Assembly (NCBI GenBank): GCA_030609965.1
Contig: JAUWSQ010000028.1
Coordinates: forward strand, 1-33,114
DNA length: 33,114 nucleotides
Direction: 5' to 3'
DNA from: Candidatus Fermentibacterota bacterium
GTDB taxonomy: Bacteria > Fermentibacterota > Fermentibacteria > Fermentibacterales > JCC-6
Under the pieces are notes generated by a model, which searched no databases, was not told the origin of the DNA, and was given only the letters and a program-made list of their open reading frames with translations. Made by a program: the position numbers and the translations under genes. Below are positions 8,271 to 16,054 of the stretch, piece after piece; position 1 is the first letter of the stretch; every line of letters starts with the position of its first letter.

Positions 8271-8300
8271 GTTAGAATTTACACAGAAAGTCAAGGTCAA
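8271..8300 (-). promoter_or_regulatory. weak candidate sigma70 promoter upstream of rplM
   Basis: TTGACC (8300-8295) and TCTAAC (8276-8271) are 18 bases apart on the minus strand, and the -35 overlaps the stop codon of the preceding gene. It would give an rplM leader of about 190 nt. The 8073-8296 stretch is AT-rich, has no gene, and contains other partial promoter matches. I saw no clear terminator or riboswitch there. Confidence 0.3.
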
Positions 8301-9139
8301 AATCGATGCTGATCTTCCAGAATCCCGGTGACCTCATCCAGGAGTTCCCGTCTTCTTGCGGAGTTGTAGGTCACTGCGGCTCTCGAACCTCCGTAAATAT
8401 TGCCCCCGTAAAAAGATAAGCCGAGCCATCCCAGCATCACCGAAGTGGTTGTGTTACCCTCATTCAGTGATTCATAGAATAGCCATGCAAGCGCTCCGTT
8501 TACGCCTAACGCAATTATACCATCGGTATAATGACCGCAGATCATCTGTCCTGAGCCGGGAAGCAAAGCGCTGGAGACCCCGCACCATAGCGGGCTGCGA
8601 TGGGAAAGGGATTGTCCTTCAGCAACTTTCGCGGCAAGGTTTGCGGAAACATCTGAGAAGGGGCCTCCGGTTAAGGATATCATTCTGAGCTCCTCGGCGG
8701 AAGCTTCCCAGTTTCCCATCCGGGCATTAATCAGACTCGCCATTATACCAGCTCTCCCTATAATCTCGACATCATCTGATGTGACTGCAGCCTCTGTATA
8801 CAGCTCTCTCGCATAACCGAGATTCCCGGATTCTTCGAGCACCGAACCCGCACCCATCATCGCCCCGGCTCTAAGTTCAGTATCGGAGAGATTCCTGTGA
8901 AGAAATGTATAGAGAGAGAAAGCATCTTCCCGGCGCCCGAGTTCCTGCCAGCACCTGGCAAGGTGAAGAGAGACCAGGGGACAAGCCAGAGTATCGCAAT
9001 CGTATGCGTAAATGATCCTCAGGTATTCCACAGAAGCCATACCGTATTCACCCTGACCGTACAGGTAATCAGCAAAACCCCCATCAACATCGTGACTCGG
9101 AAATACCGTCAGAAGGGCAGCAAGAATCGTCCCCAGCAT
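8297..9139 (-). CDS. TPR-type protein with C-terminal membrane domain
   Basis: Unknown function. The 280-aa product begins with a short hydrophobic signal-like segment (LGTILAALLTVF). Residues of about 20-165 look like degenerate tetratricopeptide helices (YGQGEYGMASVEYLRIIY, LGRREDAFSLYTF, ESGNLGYARELY). The last 110 residues contain LLPGSGQMICGHYTDG and two or three hydrophobic segments. That PGxGQ pattern recurs in small membrane proteins of FCB bacteria, DUF5683-like, but I cannot confirm the family. Start ATG with GAGGAA 6 bases upstream; it overlaps the yidD 3' end by 31 bases. Co-translation with yidD suggests an envelope role. Confidence 0.7.
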   Translation of the reverse strand: MLGTILAALLTVFPSHDVDGGFADYLYGQGEYGMASVEYLRIIYAYDCDTLACPLVSLHLARCWQELGRREDAFSLYTFLHRNLSDTELRAGAMMGAGSVLEESGNLGYARELYTEAAVTSDDVEIIGRAGIMASLINARMGNWEASAEELRMISLTGGPFSDVSANLAAKVAEGQSLSHRSPLWCGVSSALLPGSGQMICGHYTDGIIALGVNGALAWLFYESLNEGNTTTSVMLGWLGLSFYGGNIYGGSRAAVTYNSARRRELLDEVTGILEDQHRF

Positions 9140-9465
9140 AACACTTCCTCTCCAGGCTTGACCGGATCTGCAAGCAAGTTTCCGTCAGTAATACTGTAGT
9201 CCCCATGCCCAAAAGCTGCAGAAGTGCACCTGGTCCACCGCTCAAGAGCTATCATGAGGCCGAGTACAGGCCCCTGCGATTCAATTGCTTCCTGGCTGTA
9301 ATGGGAACAGCTGGGGTAATATACGCACCTTCTGCCAAGAAGATCTCTGAACAGTCCCCTGTACTGAATGAACAGAATATCGGAAAGGCTGTTTTCAGGA
9401 ATAACTGCGTCCTGCGCAATAACAGGAAGGAAAATCAGAAGCAGCATTAATAAGTGAAATTTCAA
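9109..9465 (-). CDS. yidD: YidD family membrane protein insertion efficiency factor
   Basis: YidD assists membrane-protein insertion alongside YidC; its mechanism is unclear. The core is recognisable: CVYYPSCSHYSQEAIESQGP, then LMIALERWTRCTSAAFGHGDY, matching the family's YPSCSxYxxxAI and RCxP/GGxDP regions. I prefer a TTG start at 9465: it has AGGAAGG 6-8 bases upstream and overlaps the previous stop as TTGA. The N-terminus is then MKFHLLMLLLIFLPVIAQ, a signal peptide or anchor not usual for this family, whose members are about 70-100 aa against 118 here. A GTG at 9483 is an alternative. Confidence 0.85.
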   Translation of the reverse strand: MKFHLLMLLLIFLPVIAQDAVIPENSLSDILFIQYRGLFRDLLGRRCVYYPSCSHYSQEAIESQGPVLGLMIALERWTRCTSAAFGHGDYSITDGNLLADPVKPGEEVLCWGRFLLPF

Positions 9466-9971
9466 GAGAATCCCTTCCTGCACACATCATCCAGATTATC
9501 AAGAGAACATGCTTTCACACCTCCTGAGCTGAATATAGAAAGAATATCATCGTTCCAGCCGGCTGGAATGACCCAGAGCGTGTAACCCATCTTGAGAGCC
9601 GCCGCCGATCTTCCCACAAGAGACATGGCTCTTTTTTCGGGCGGTACTCTTCTGGAAAAGGACTGTGGAGAGATTCCGATGTCATCTCTATAGAATGGGA
9701 CAAGCATGGTGATTCCAGGCCACGGAGTCAGTCTTAACGAACGGCTGAATCCGTATTCGCGCAGAATATTCCAAGTATAGCCGTATATATTTCTGGCTTT
9801 CCGTGGAGACAGTTCAGAACCCAGCTGGAAGCAGGATTTACCGTGGCCCGGCGGATCATGATGAAGAGCTTCAGCCATTTCATAAGGGAGATGTTCGGGA
9901 AGGGCTGTTTCAGCACCGTTTATTCTTCGGCCCAGTTCCGTCCAGAAGTAATGATACCACCTGTTCTTCAA
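9462..9971 (-). CDS. hypothetical protein in recA-recX operon
   Basis: 169-aa protein that I do not recognise with confidence. It has no signal peptide or membrane segment. TTG start overlapping the recX stop as TTGA, with GAGGAA/AGGCGG purine runs upstream. The C-terminal part (GRSAAALKMGYTLWVIPAG, then FSSGGVKACSLDNLDDVC) faintly recalls the end of a DprA/SMF-type Rossmann domain (alternating A..A...G..V..VPG, then GG...). The N-terminal half carries SPRKARNIYG. The DprA phosphate-binding GSR and other signatures are missing, so this is only a hint. Position between recX and yidD implies co-expression with recA. Confidence 0.7.
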   Translation of the reverse strand: MKNRWYHYFWTELGRRINGAETALPEHLPYEMAEALHHDPPGHGKSCFQLGSELSPRKARNIYGYTWNILREYGFSRSLRLTPWPGITMLVPFYRDDIGISPQSFSRRVPPEKRAMSLVGRSAAALKMGYTLWVIPAGWNDDILSIFSSGGVKACSLDNLDDVCRKGFS

Positions 9972-10513
9972 TCCGCCTGTTCCTCCGAATCCCGAAAAAC
10001 CTCATCCATGACCCTGTCGATCAGGTCGTACTGAAAACCTCTCCTCTGCAGATACCCCTTTGCCCTGCGCATCCCCTTTTGCCGCTCAAGGCAGCCGTAC
10101 CTGTTCTTAACAGTCTTCACGAGGATTCGATGCAGGTCATGTTCATCACGCTCTGCAAGAACATCATCCATGATGCTCTCGGAAATGCCCCGTTTCGCAA
10201 GCTCCATTCTTATCCTGAAATTCCCCATAGGTGAATTATCCGAATGGCTGCGGACGAAGATTGAGGCATAACGCCTGTCATCCACCAGACCGCAGCGGCA
10301 GGCCCATTGGAGCATTTCGTCAGCTACCCTTTCAAGGTATTGCCTGCCGATAAGATAGGATCTGAGCTGAAGCATTGTACGTTCAGAGAAGGAAAGGTAC
10401 TTCTCCGCATCACTGCGAGCAAAAGGCAGCTGTTCTCTAAAAGCTGCTTCATCGATCTCTCCGGGTTCCACGATCGCGCCCGTATGCAGTTCCATGGCAG
10501 TGATACTCTTCAC
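9968..10513 (-). CDS. recX: RecX family regulatory protein (start probably further upstream)
   Basis: RecX binds and inhibits RecA filaments. The visible helical repeats fit: MLQLRSYLIGRQY, ADEMLQWACRCGLVDDRRYASIFVRSH, MGNFRIRMELAKRGIS, YLQRRGFQYDLIDRVM. Co-occurrence directly after recA is classic. The first normal start codon is GTG at 10513, but the same frame is open upstream to the recA stop and encodes GWRLVITSEGSWLLPV, matching the N-terminal strands of longer RecX proteins. No ATG, GTG or TTG occurs in that stretch. An AUA at 10600 overlaps the recA stop (ATAG) behind AGGAGG. The real protein is then about 210 aa. Confidence 0.88.
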   Translation of the reverse strand: MKSITAMELHTGAIVEPGEIDEAAFREQLPFARSDAEKYLSFSERTMLQLRSYLIGRQYLERVADEMLQWACRCGLVDDRRYASIFVRSHSDNSPMGNFRIRMELAKRGISESIMDDVLAERDEHDLHRILVKTVKNRYGCLERQKGMRRAKGYLQRRGFQYDLIDRVMDEVFRDSEEQAD

Positions 10514-10600
10514 TGGAAGCAGCCAGCTGCCTTCCGACGTGATTACAAGCCGCCACCCGACTCTGACACTGCCGATCTCCTCAATGGAAAGCTCAGCTAT
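10514..10600 (-). other. probable recX N-terminal extension read from a non-standard start
   Basis: In the recX frame this stretch encodes [14 protein letters not shown], then GWRLVITSEGSWLLPV. It contains no ATG, GTG or TTG; the nearest upstream in-frame stop is a TGA inside the recA coding region. The ATA at 10600-10598 has AGGAGG 7 bases upstream and shares its last two bases with the recA TAG. Other operon junctions use the same 4-base overlap geometry. ATT at 10585 is a less favourable alternative. Confidence 0.55.
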
Positions 10601-11646
10601 TCCTTCTCCTCCTGTTTCTCGAGAGAGGTGCTGTTCGATCCGGGTATTTCCAGTATCTTCCTGATCTGGGCTTCAAGTGAATCAGCGATTTCCGGATTAT
10701 CTGCAAGGAACTGCCTGCTCTTTTCCTTTCCCTGCCCCAGCTGCGTATCTCCCAATGAGTACCATGTACCCCTTCGCGTAACCAGATCATTATCCTGCCC
10801 GAGATCGATAAGTTCACCTTCCCGGGAAATGCCGTAACCGTGAAGTATTTCGCACTCGATGTTCCGAAACGGAGGGGCTAGTTTGTTCTTCACAACTTTG
10901 ATCTTGGTCCGGCTGCCAATTACCTGATCCCCCTCCTTAATCGAAGCAATTCGCCGTACATCCAGCCGCACGCTGCTGTAGAACTTCAGGGCTCTACCGC
11001 CAGTTGTAGTTTCAGGATTTCCGAACATAACCCCTATCTTCATTCGGATCTGGTTAATAAATACTACAGCACATTTGGATTGTGACACAATGCCAGTGAG
11101 CTTCCGAAGAGCCTGGGACATCAGACGTGCCTGAAGCCCCATATGACTATCACCCATTTCACCTTCTATTTCAGCCCTTGGAACCAGGGCTGCGACCGAA
11201 TCGATCACGATAACATCGATCGCATTGCTCCTTACAAGCATTTCCGTTATCTCAAGAGCCTGCTCACCGTTGGATGGCTGGGATACCAGAAGAGCGTCAA
11301 TATTCACTCCCAGTTTCTCCGAATAAACAGGATCGAGTGCATGTTCAGCATCAATAAAGGCAACCTCTCCTCCCAGTTTCTGGGCGCTGGCAATGATATG
11401 CAGCGCCAGTGTTGTCTTGCCTGATGCCTCCGCTCCATATATCTCGGTGATTCTTCCTCTTGGAATGCCTCCGATGCCCAGTGCCGCGTCAAGCGCGATG
11501 GAACCGGTGGGTATGACCTCCACCTGCATGTGAGTGTTCTCCCCAAGCCTCATGATGGCTCCCTGACCGAACTGTTTCTGAATCTGATGGAAAGCAGCCT
11601 TAAGCGCCTTTTCCTTTTCACCGGAACCGTTCTTTTTTCCAGCCAT
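10597..11646 (-). CDS. recA: recombinase RecA
   Basis: DNA-dependent ATPase that pairs homologous strands and triggers LexA-type self-cleavage. The 349-aa product has Walker A GAEASGKT at residues 71-78, [20 protein letters not shown], the L2-region segment [21 protein letters not shown], and an acidic end rich in Glu. Length is standard (about 340-355). ATG start, 17 bases after the thpR stop. No SOS box was evident upstream; the gene sits in the middle of a long operon that begins at dnaX, so a dedicated promoter would be internal to thpR. Confidence 0.98.
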   Translation of the reverse strand: MAGKKNGSGEKEKALKAAFHQIQKQFGQGAIMRLGENTHMQVEVIPTGSIALDAALGIGGIPRGRITEIYGAEASGKTTLALHIIASAQKLGGEVAFIDAEHALDPVYSEKLGVNIDALLVSQPSNGEQALEITEMLVRSNAIDVIVIDSVAALVPRAEIEGEMGDSHMGLQARLMSQALRKLTGIVSQSKCAVVFINQIRMKIGVMFGNPETTTGGRALKFYSSVRLDVRRIASIKEGDQVIGSRTKIKVVKNKLAPPFRNIECEILHGYGISREGELIDLGQDNDLVTRRGTWYSLGDTQLGQGKEKSRQFLADNPEIADSLEAQIRKILEIPGSNSTSLEKQEEKE

Positions 11647-11663
11647 TGAATCAACCTTTCAGC

Positions 11664-12188
11664 TTAATGTAAATCGTATCTTTCAATGAACGTATACTCA
11701 GGACCGCCGGAGGTCAATCTGCTGTTAATGACAACCGCTTCTTCAAACACTCCTCTTATTTCACAGGGTGGGTCAAATTTCGGCAGTGTTGTTAAATCTC
11801 TTCGCCGTGCAAATGTCAAATGCGGGTGGAATCTGTGTACGCCTTTTATTCCCTTTTCGTCAGGGAGCCGGCCAAGTTCACCGGCCACTCTGGAAACCTC
11901 CTCCGGGAAACTCCCTCCAAGCCAGAATACAGAGGGTGACGTTCTCTTTCCGAACGAACCGATGCTGTCAAGGGAGAATGCGAGGGGTCCCGGGTGCCAG
12001 GATGACAGAAGACTGCATATCTTCTCAACTTCGGATTCCGGGATATCGCCAAAAAAACGAAGTGTAAGATGCATACTTTCTGTCTGGACCCATTTCAGGG
12101 AAGGATACAGTGTCGCCTGGGGTTTCTGCCAGTCCGCAATCTCCCTTTTCACCTGCAGCGGCAGCTCCAGGGCGGCAAATATTCTCAC
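11664..12188 (-). CDS. thpR: RNA 2',3'-cyclic phosphodiesterase (2H family, ThpR/LigT)
   Basis: Hydrolyses or ligates RNA 2',3'-cyclic phosphate ends. Two HxTx motifs mark the active site: HLTL at residues 40-43 and HLTF at 123-126. I choose the GTG at 12188, giving MRIFAALELP, the usual N-terminus of this family. It overlaps the upstream stop as GTGA and has a GAGG site, whereas the ATG at 12215 lacks one. Product length 174 aa. Adjacent to cinA/pncC and recA, a conserved neighbourhood in many bacteria. Confidence 0.92.
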   Translation of the reverse strand: MRIFAALELPLQVKREIADWQKPQATLYPSLKWVQTESMHLTLRFFGDIPESEVEKICSLLSSWHPGPLAFSLDSIGSFGKRTSPSVFWLGGSFPEEVSRVAGELGRLPDEKGIKGVHRFHPHLTFARRRDLTTLPKFDPPCEIRGVFEEAVVINSRLTSGGPEYTFIERYDLH

Positions 12189-12679
12189 TTCACCTCTTTC
12201 TCCAGCAGCAGACATAACTTTGCAAGAAGATAGTCGGCTGCTTTTCTTCTGACCACATCTCTGTCTCCTGCAAACCTTTTCATTTCAGCAGACATTGACT
12301 GGCTGCTGCAGACAGCCATCCATACCGTGCCCACCGGTTTCTCCGATGAGCCGCCACCAGGACCTGCGATTCCGGTGACTGAAATCGAAATATCACTTCC
12401 AGTGAGCTTTCTGATACCTGCGGCCATGGCCAAAGCAGTTTCTCTGCTGACAGCACCTTCCGTTTCAATCAACGAGGAGGAGATACCGAGAATGGTCGTT
12501 TTAAAACTGTTTGAATATGCTATTATTCCTCCCAGGAACCACTCTGAGGATCCGGGAACAGAAGTCAGAAGCATTCCAAGCATTCCACCGGTACAGGATT
12601 CCGCTGCTGAAAGTGTTATCCCTGCTTCGCGCATAATGTTTCCTATGCGCTTCACATATTCAATCTCAGAGAGCCCCAT
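12185..12679 (-). CDS. pncC: nicotinamide-nucleotide amidohydrolase (CinA C-terminal domain)
   Basis: Deamidates NMN to nicotinate mononucleotide in pyridine nucleotide salvage. The 164-aa product is the stand-alone C-terminal CinA domain: SAAESCTGGMLGMLLTSVPG (catalytic Ser and the CTGG turn), GGIIAYSNSFKTTILG, VSRETALAMAAG, ISVTGIAGPGGGSSEKPVGT. The N-terminal molybdopterin-like domain of long CinA is absent. ATG start overlaps pgpA by 14 bases. The cinA-thpR-recA-recX order is widely conserved. Confidence 0.93.
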   Translation of the reverse strand: MGLSEIEYVKRIGNIMREAGITLSAAESCTGGMLGMLLTSVPGSSEWFLGGIIAYSNSFKTTILGISSSLIETEGAVSRETALAMAAGIRKLTGSDISISVTGIAGPGGGSSEKPVGTVWMAVCSSQSMSAEMKRFAGDRDVVRRKAADYLLAKLCLLLEKEVK

Positions 12680-13133
12680 GGATCACACTTCCGAGCAGAA
12701 GAACAAGTGCAGCCATAATACCGGCCGCAACATCATCGAGGAGTATCCCGGCGGCTGATTTCATCCTGTCAAAAACAGAAACTGGCCATGGTTTGAAAAT
12801 ATCAAAAATTCTGAAAAGCACGAATGCTGCGCCAATGCCCGCAATTCCCCATACTGCTGGAACTGCCATGCATGATATCCAGCATCCAACGAATTCATCG
12901 ATCACTACCTTTGAAGGGTCCTCACCCCATTTATTTCTTCCAGCACGGCAGCCCCAGTAGCCGAGAACAACGAAACCGAAGCAGAGTATCCAGGTAATCA
13001 CCGCTGTTGGCCGAAGCGCAATGAACAGTCCGGCGGAAACCAGGCTGCCGGCGGTTCCGGGAGCAACCGGGATGTAGCCGGCACCAAAAACCGAAGCAAT
13101 GAGTGTACCGGCGGACAGGTCAGGATTCTTCAC
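12666..13133 (-). CDS. pgpA: phosphatidylglycerophosphatase A
   Basis: Removes the phosphate from phosphatidylglycerophosphate to give phosphatidylglycerol at the inner membrane. The 155-aa product has the family hallmarks GAGYIPVAPGTAGSLV near the N-terminus, VVIDEFVGCWI, and FRIFDIFKPWPVSVFDR, plus several hydrophobic helices. GTG start overlaps the pgsA stop as GTGA, so the two consecutive enzymes of the pathway are translationally coupled. Confidence 0.94.
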   Translation of the reverse strand: MKNPDLSAGTLIASVFGAGYIPVAPGTAGSLVSAGLFIALRPTAVITWILCFGFVVLGYWGCRAGRNKWGEDPSKVVIDEFVGCWISCMAVPAVWGIAGIGAAFVLFRIFDIFKPWPVSVFDRMKSAAGILLDDVAAGIMAALVLLLGSVIHGAL

Positions 13134-13735
13134 AGACCAAGCCTCTTCAGTACCGACCCATTGCGCCAGAAATAGTCCACTCCAGAAATGATGGAAAGGA
13201 GGACAGCGATAAGCAGAAGAACGTCAGCTGAGAAGAGCAGAATATTCCTTCCCACAAAAAGGCCAATACCGCTGCCCTGGAGAAAACCGGCCCTTCCGGT
13301 GCTGCCGAGTACGGAGAATAACAGGTAGCAGAACATTGAAAGCATCTGTGACGATGTTTTGTATTTCCCCAAACGGGAGGGGAGAATGAGCACCCCTGCA
13401 TAAGCGGCGATGGACCTGAGGCCTGTCACCAGAAGTTCCCTTCCTATAATAAGATATAAAGCCCAGGCTGGAACAAGGTCTATCTGGTTCAGGCCAATCA
13501 GTGCCAGAGCCACCAGAAGTTTGTCAGCGAGGGGGTCAAGAAATTTACCAAGATTAGTGATCCATCCGTACTTTCTTGCCAGGTATCCATCGTAAAGATC
13601 GGTGAGTGAGGCTAAAGCAAATACTACAAGAGCAGCTATCCTTGATCCCTTCCTGTTGTCAATCAGAAGGATCATAAAAAGGGGACTTAACAGTATTCTG
13701 ATAATCGTCAGACGGTTTGGCCAGTTTAATTGCAC
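13130..13735 (-). CDS. pgsA: CDP-diacylglycerol-glycerol-3-phosphate 3-phosphatidyltransferase
   Basis: Makes phosphatidylglycerophosphate from CDP-diacylglycerol and glycerol 3-phosphate. It contains the CDP-alcohol phosphotransferase signature DGYLAR, 8 residues, then GKFLDPLAD, with all four metal-binding Asp residues. Multiple membrane helices. I prefer the GTG at 13735 (MQLNWPNRLTIIRILLSP), 4 bases after the recR stop; a TTG at 13762 would add nine polar residues and overlap recR. It uses the CdsA product and hands its own product to PgpA, encoded immediately downstream. Confidence 0.94.
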   Translation of the reverse strand: MQLNWPNRLTIIRILLSPLFMILLIDNRKGSRIAALVVFALASLTDLYDGYLARKYGWITNLGKFLDPLADKLLVALALIGLNQIDLVPAWALYLIIGRELLVTGLRSIAAYAGVLILPSRLGKYKTSSQMLSMFCYLLFSVLGSTGRAGFLQGSGIGLFVGRNILLFSADVLLLIAVLLSIISGVDYFWRNGSVLKRLGL

Positions 13736-13739
13736 TTTT

Positions 13740-14327
13740 TCAGACTTTCTGCCGTCCCGCAAAGGCCTGGCTCAGCGTCAGGGAGTCGGCAAATTCTACG
13801 GATGCTCCGGGAGGAAGTCCCCTGGCAAGCTTAGTAATCGTTACATGGAACGTTTCCAGTATTCTGGCAATGTATGTAGACGTAGCCTCTCCGTCAGCGG
13901 TTGAGTCAAGCGCAAGTATAATTTCGTCAACTTCGAACCTGTCAATCATTTTTCTTAATTTTTCAATTCCCAGTTCATCGGGACCTATTCCGTCAAGTGG
14001 TGCAAGGAACCCATGAAGCACAAAGTATTTACCTCTGTAAAGACCTGCATCCTCAATCGCCCTCATATCAGCAGGATTGTGAACCACACATATTGAATCA
14101 TGACGGGAGCTGTTTGCGCAGATATCACATATGTCATTCTCTGTGATATTCCTGCATGTTGAGCATTCACCGACTTTCTGCCAGACCATTCCAAGAGCTT
14201 CGGAGAGGTCCCTGGCAAGCTCGCGATCATCAACGATACTGAACGCTAATCTCATTGCGGTTTTTCTTCCAATACCGGGAAGCCTCTGAATCTGTTCGGT
14301 GAGCCTGTCAAAAAGAGCAGAGCTCAC
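13740..14327 (-). CDS. recR: recombination protein RecR
   Basis: Works with RecF and RecO to load RecA at gaps. The 195-aa product has the helix-hairpin-helix LPGIGRKTAMRLAF (about residues 16-29), a four-Cys zinc finger at C55, C58, C67, C70, and a Toprim domain with LHGFLAPLDGIGPDELG and EIILALDSTADGEATSTY. Length is typical. The dnaX-ybaB-recR trio is conserved. Start overlaps the ybaB stop by 4 bases. Confidence 0.97.
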   Translation of the reverse strand: MSSALFDRLTEQIQRLPGIGRKTAMRLAFSIVDDRELARDLSEALGMVWQKVGECSTCRNITENDICDICANSSRHDSICVVHNPADMRAIEDAGLYRGKYFVLHGFLAPLDGIGPDELGIEKLRKMIDRFEVDEIILALDSTADGEATSTYIARILETFHVTITKLARGLPPGASVEFADSLTLSQAFAGRQKV

Positions 14328-14638
14328 AGGAGTCCCCCCATTTCGGGTATTCCAAATGTCTGCATTTTATCTGCAGTGAGTTCCTTGCTTGCAGAAACCG
14401 CTTTCGCAACAGCCACAAGGATCATGTCTTCAAGCATTTCAACATCATCCGGATCAATAGCTTCAGGAGATATAGACAGTTCTACAAGCTCTCCCTGCCC
14501 AGTAACTACAGCTCTGACCAATCCGTCAGCGGCTTCTCCTGCTACTCTCGCATCGGCAAGTTCTTCCTGTGCCTTCATTACCCCGGCCTGCATTTTCTGT
14601 GCCTGTGCCATCATCTTCTGTAACTGTTTCTGATTCAT
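14324..14638 (-). CDS. ybaB: YbaB/EbfC family nucleoid-associated protein
   Basis: Small DNA-binding dimer found beside recR in most bacteria. The 104-aa product begins MNQKQLQKMMAQAQKMQ, a coiled segment rich in Met and Gln, followed by VRAVVTGQGELVELSISPEAIDPDDVEMLEDMILVAVAKA, all typical. The C-terminus is short (FGIPEMGGLL). ATG start, 26 bases after dnaX, with a GGAGGATCA run just upstream. Confidence 0.95.
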   Translation of the reverse strand: MNQKQLQKMMAQAQKMQAGVMKAQEELADARVAGEAADGLVRAVVTGQGELVELSISPEAIDPDDVEMLEDMILVAVAKAVSASKELTADKMQTFGIPEMGGLL

Positions 14639-14664
14639 TGATCCTCCTGAGATATCATCACTGA

Positions 14665-16029
14665 TCAGACGGCATCAAAGAGTCCCAGAATTTCCCGGGA
14701 TGTCTCCTTCTCCTTCTCTTCATCATTTTCATCATCTGCAGAATCATCTTCTGCGGATGTGTCGGTTTCACAAATTGTTTCACTGCTCACGGCAGTTTCT
14801 GCAGAGGGATGCTCAATATCCTCCGGAATAGTGTCCGGTTCAGTATCTGCAATCTCTTTCTCGATTGATAATTCTTGCTCCTTCTGTATAAAATTCTCAA
14901 CAATTCTATCTGCCACAGGGGGCAGATCTTTTATTGAGAATACCCGAGAGAGCTTCGAAGCAGTCATTACAGCAGTCTCCAGTGTTACGCGGGGCAGGTT
15001 GCTTCGTTTAACTTCAACTGCAGCGCTGCTGAGTATCCTCAGGATATTAAGTACCGCTATATCAGGGAGGTCTTCCGCCAGTTTCAGAAGCACTCTGCTT
15101 TCAGATTCAGGAACATCGCTTAGGCTATTCCGGGCACCGGTTGCAACCAGCAGGAGATTCCGAAGGAATACGATCAGGGCATCCATAAGCTCATCCACAC
15201 TGTATCCTTCTGCAAGGGCACCGGACACATGGTCTATGGCAGCGGAAGCACTCCCTGTGAGTATACTCGATGTGATATCAGCAAGCAGTTCTGTTTTCAC
15301 CATACCTAGTAATTTCGAGACTTCGGCGCCCTTTATATCATTGCCGGAAAAACTGACAAGCTGATCCATCAGTGAAAGAGCATCCCGCATACTTCCTCCG
15401 CTGGCTCTGCAAACCAGACTGAGAGCAGTATTGTCCAGAGTTATCCCCTCACATGCAGCTTCCTTTTTCAGATACTCAGACATATCGGATACGGGAATGC
15501 GTCTGAAATCGAACCGCTGGCATCTGCTGAGAATCGTATCCGGGACCTTTCTCGGCTGGGTGGTCGCAAAAATAAAAACAACCGATTCGGGAGGTTCCTC
15601 CAGAATTTTCAGGAGAGCATTGAAAGCCTCATTTGTAAGCATGTGGACTTCATCTATGATGTATATTTTGTACTTTCCCGAAGCGGTAGCGTATCGTGCC
15701 TTTTCCCTGAGATCTCTTATCTGGTCTATCCCCCTGTTGCTTGCTCCGTCTATTTCCCTGACATCCATATGATTACCTGATGTAATGCTTCTGCAGGAAT
15801 CGCACTTCTGGCAGGGTGTTGAAGTAGGGCCTTTTTCACAGTTTAAAGCCTTTGCCAATATTCTGGCAGTAGTAGTCTTTCCGACACCCCGCGGACCGGT
15901 CAGGAGATAGGCATGACCAATCCTATCCGTATCGATTGCATTCTTCAATGTGATTGTAACATGATCCTGTGACAGAACTTCCTCAAATGACTGGGGGCGC
16001 CATTTTCGCGCAAACACCAGATAACTCAA
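14665..16029 (-). CDS. dnaX: DNA polymerase III subunit gamma/tau
   Basis: Clamp-loader ATPase subunit. I place the start at TTG 16029: it gives MSYLVFARKWRPQSFEEVL, the universal DnaX N-terminus, with GGAGG 5 bases upstream. A more upstream TTG at 16080 would lie inside the SRP RNA. Walker A GPRGVGKT is at residues 45-52, zinc Cys at 64, 73, 76 and 79, with DEVHML and an SRC-like finger (LSRCQRFDFRRI). The C-terminal 90 residues are acidic. I saw no A-AAA-AAG slippage site near the end, so a separate gamma form is not predicted. Length 454 aa is short for tau. Confidence 0.96.
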   Translation of the reverse strand: MSYLVFARKWRPQSFEEVLSQDHVTITLKNAIDTDRIGHAYLLTGPRGVGKTTTARILAKALNCEKGPTSTPCQKCDSCRSITSGNHMDVREIDGASNRGIDQIRDLREKARYATASGKYKIYIIDEVHMLTNEAFNALLKILEEPPESVVFIFATTQPRKVPDTILSRCQRFDFRRIPVSDMSEYLKKEAACEGITLDNTALSLVCRASGGSMRDALSLMDQLVSFSGNDIKGAEVSKLLGMVKTELLADITSSILTGSASAAIDHVSGALAEGYSVDELMDALIVFLRNLLLVATGARNSLSDVPESESRVLLKLAEDLPDIAVLNILRILSSAAVEVKRSNLPRVTLETAVMTASKLSRVFSIKDLPPVADRIVENFIQKEQELSIEKEIADTEPDTIPEDIEHPSAETAVSSETICETDTSAEDDSADDENDEEKEKETSREILGLFDAV

Positions 16030-16054
16030 AAATGCCTCCATTTCCCGGGTTAAT

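Noticed and set aside
14665..16029. Programmed frameshift site in dnaX giving a gamma form
   Set aside because: Only G-AAA-AAG-type runs were seen, none a proper A-AAA-AAG heptamer near the position where gamma would end.
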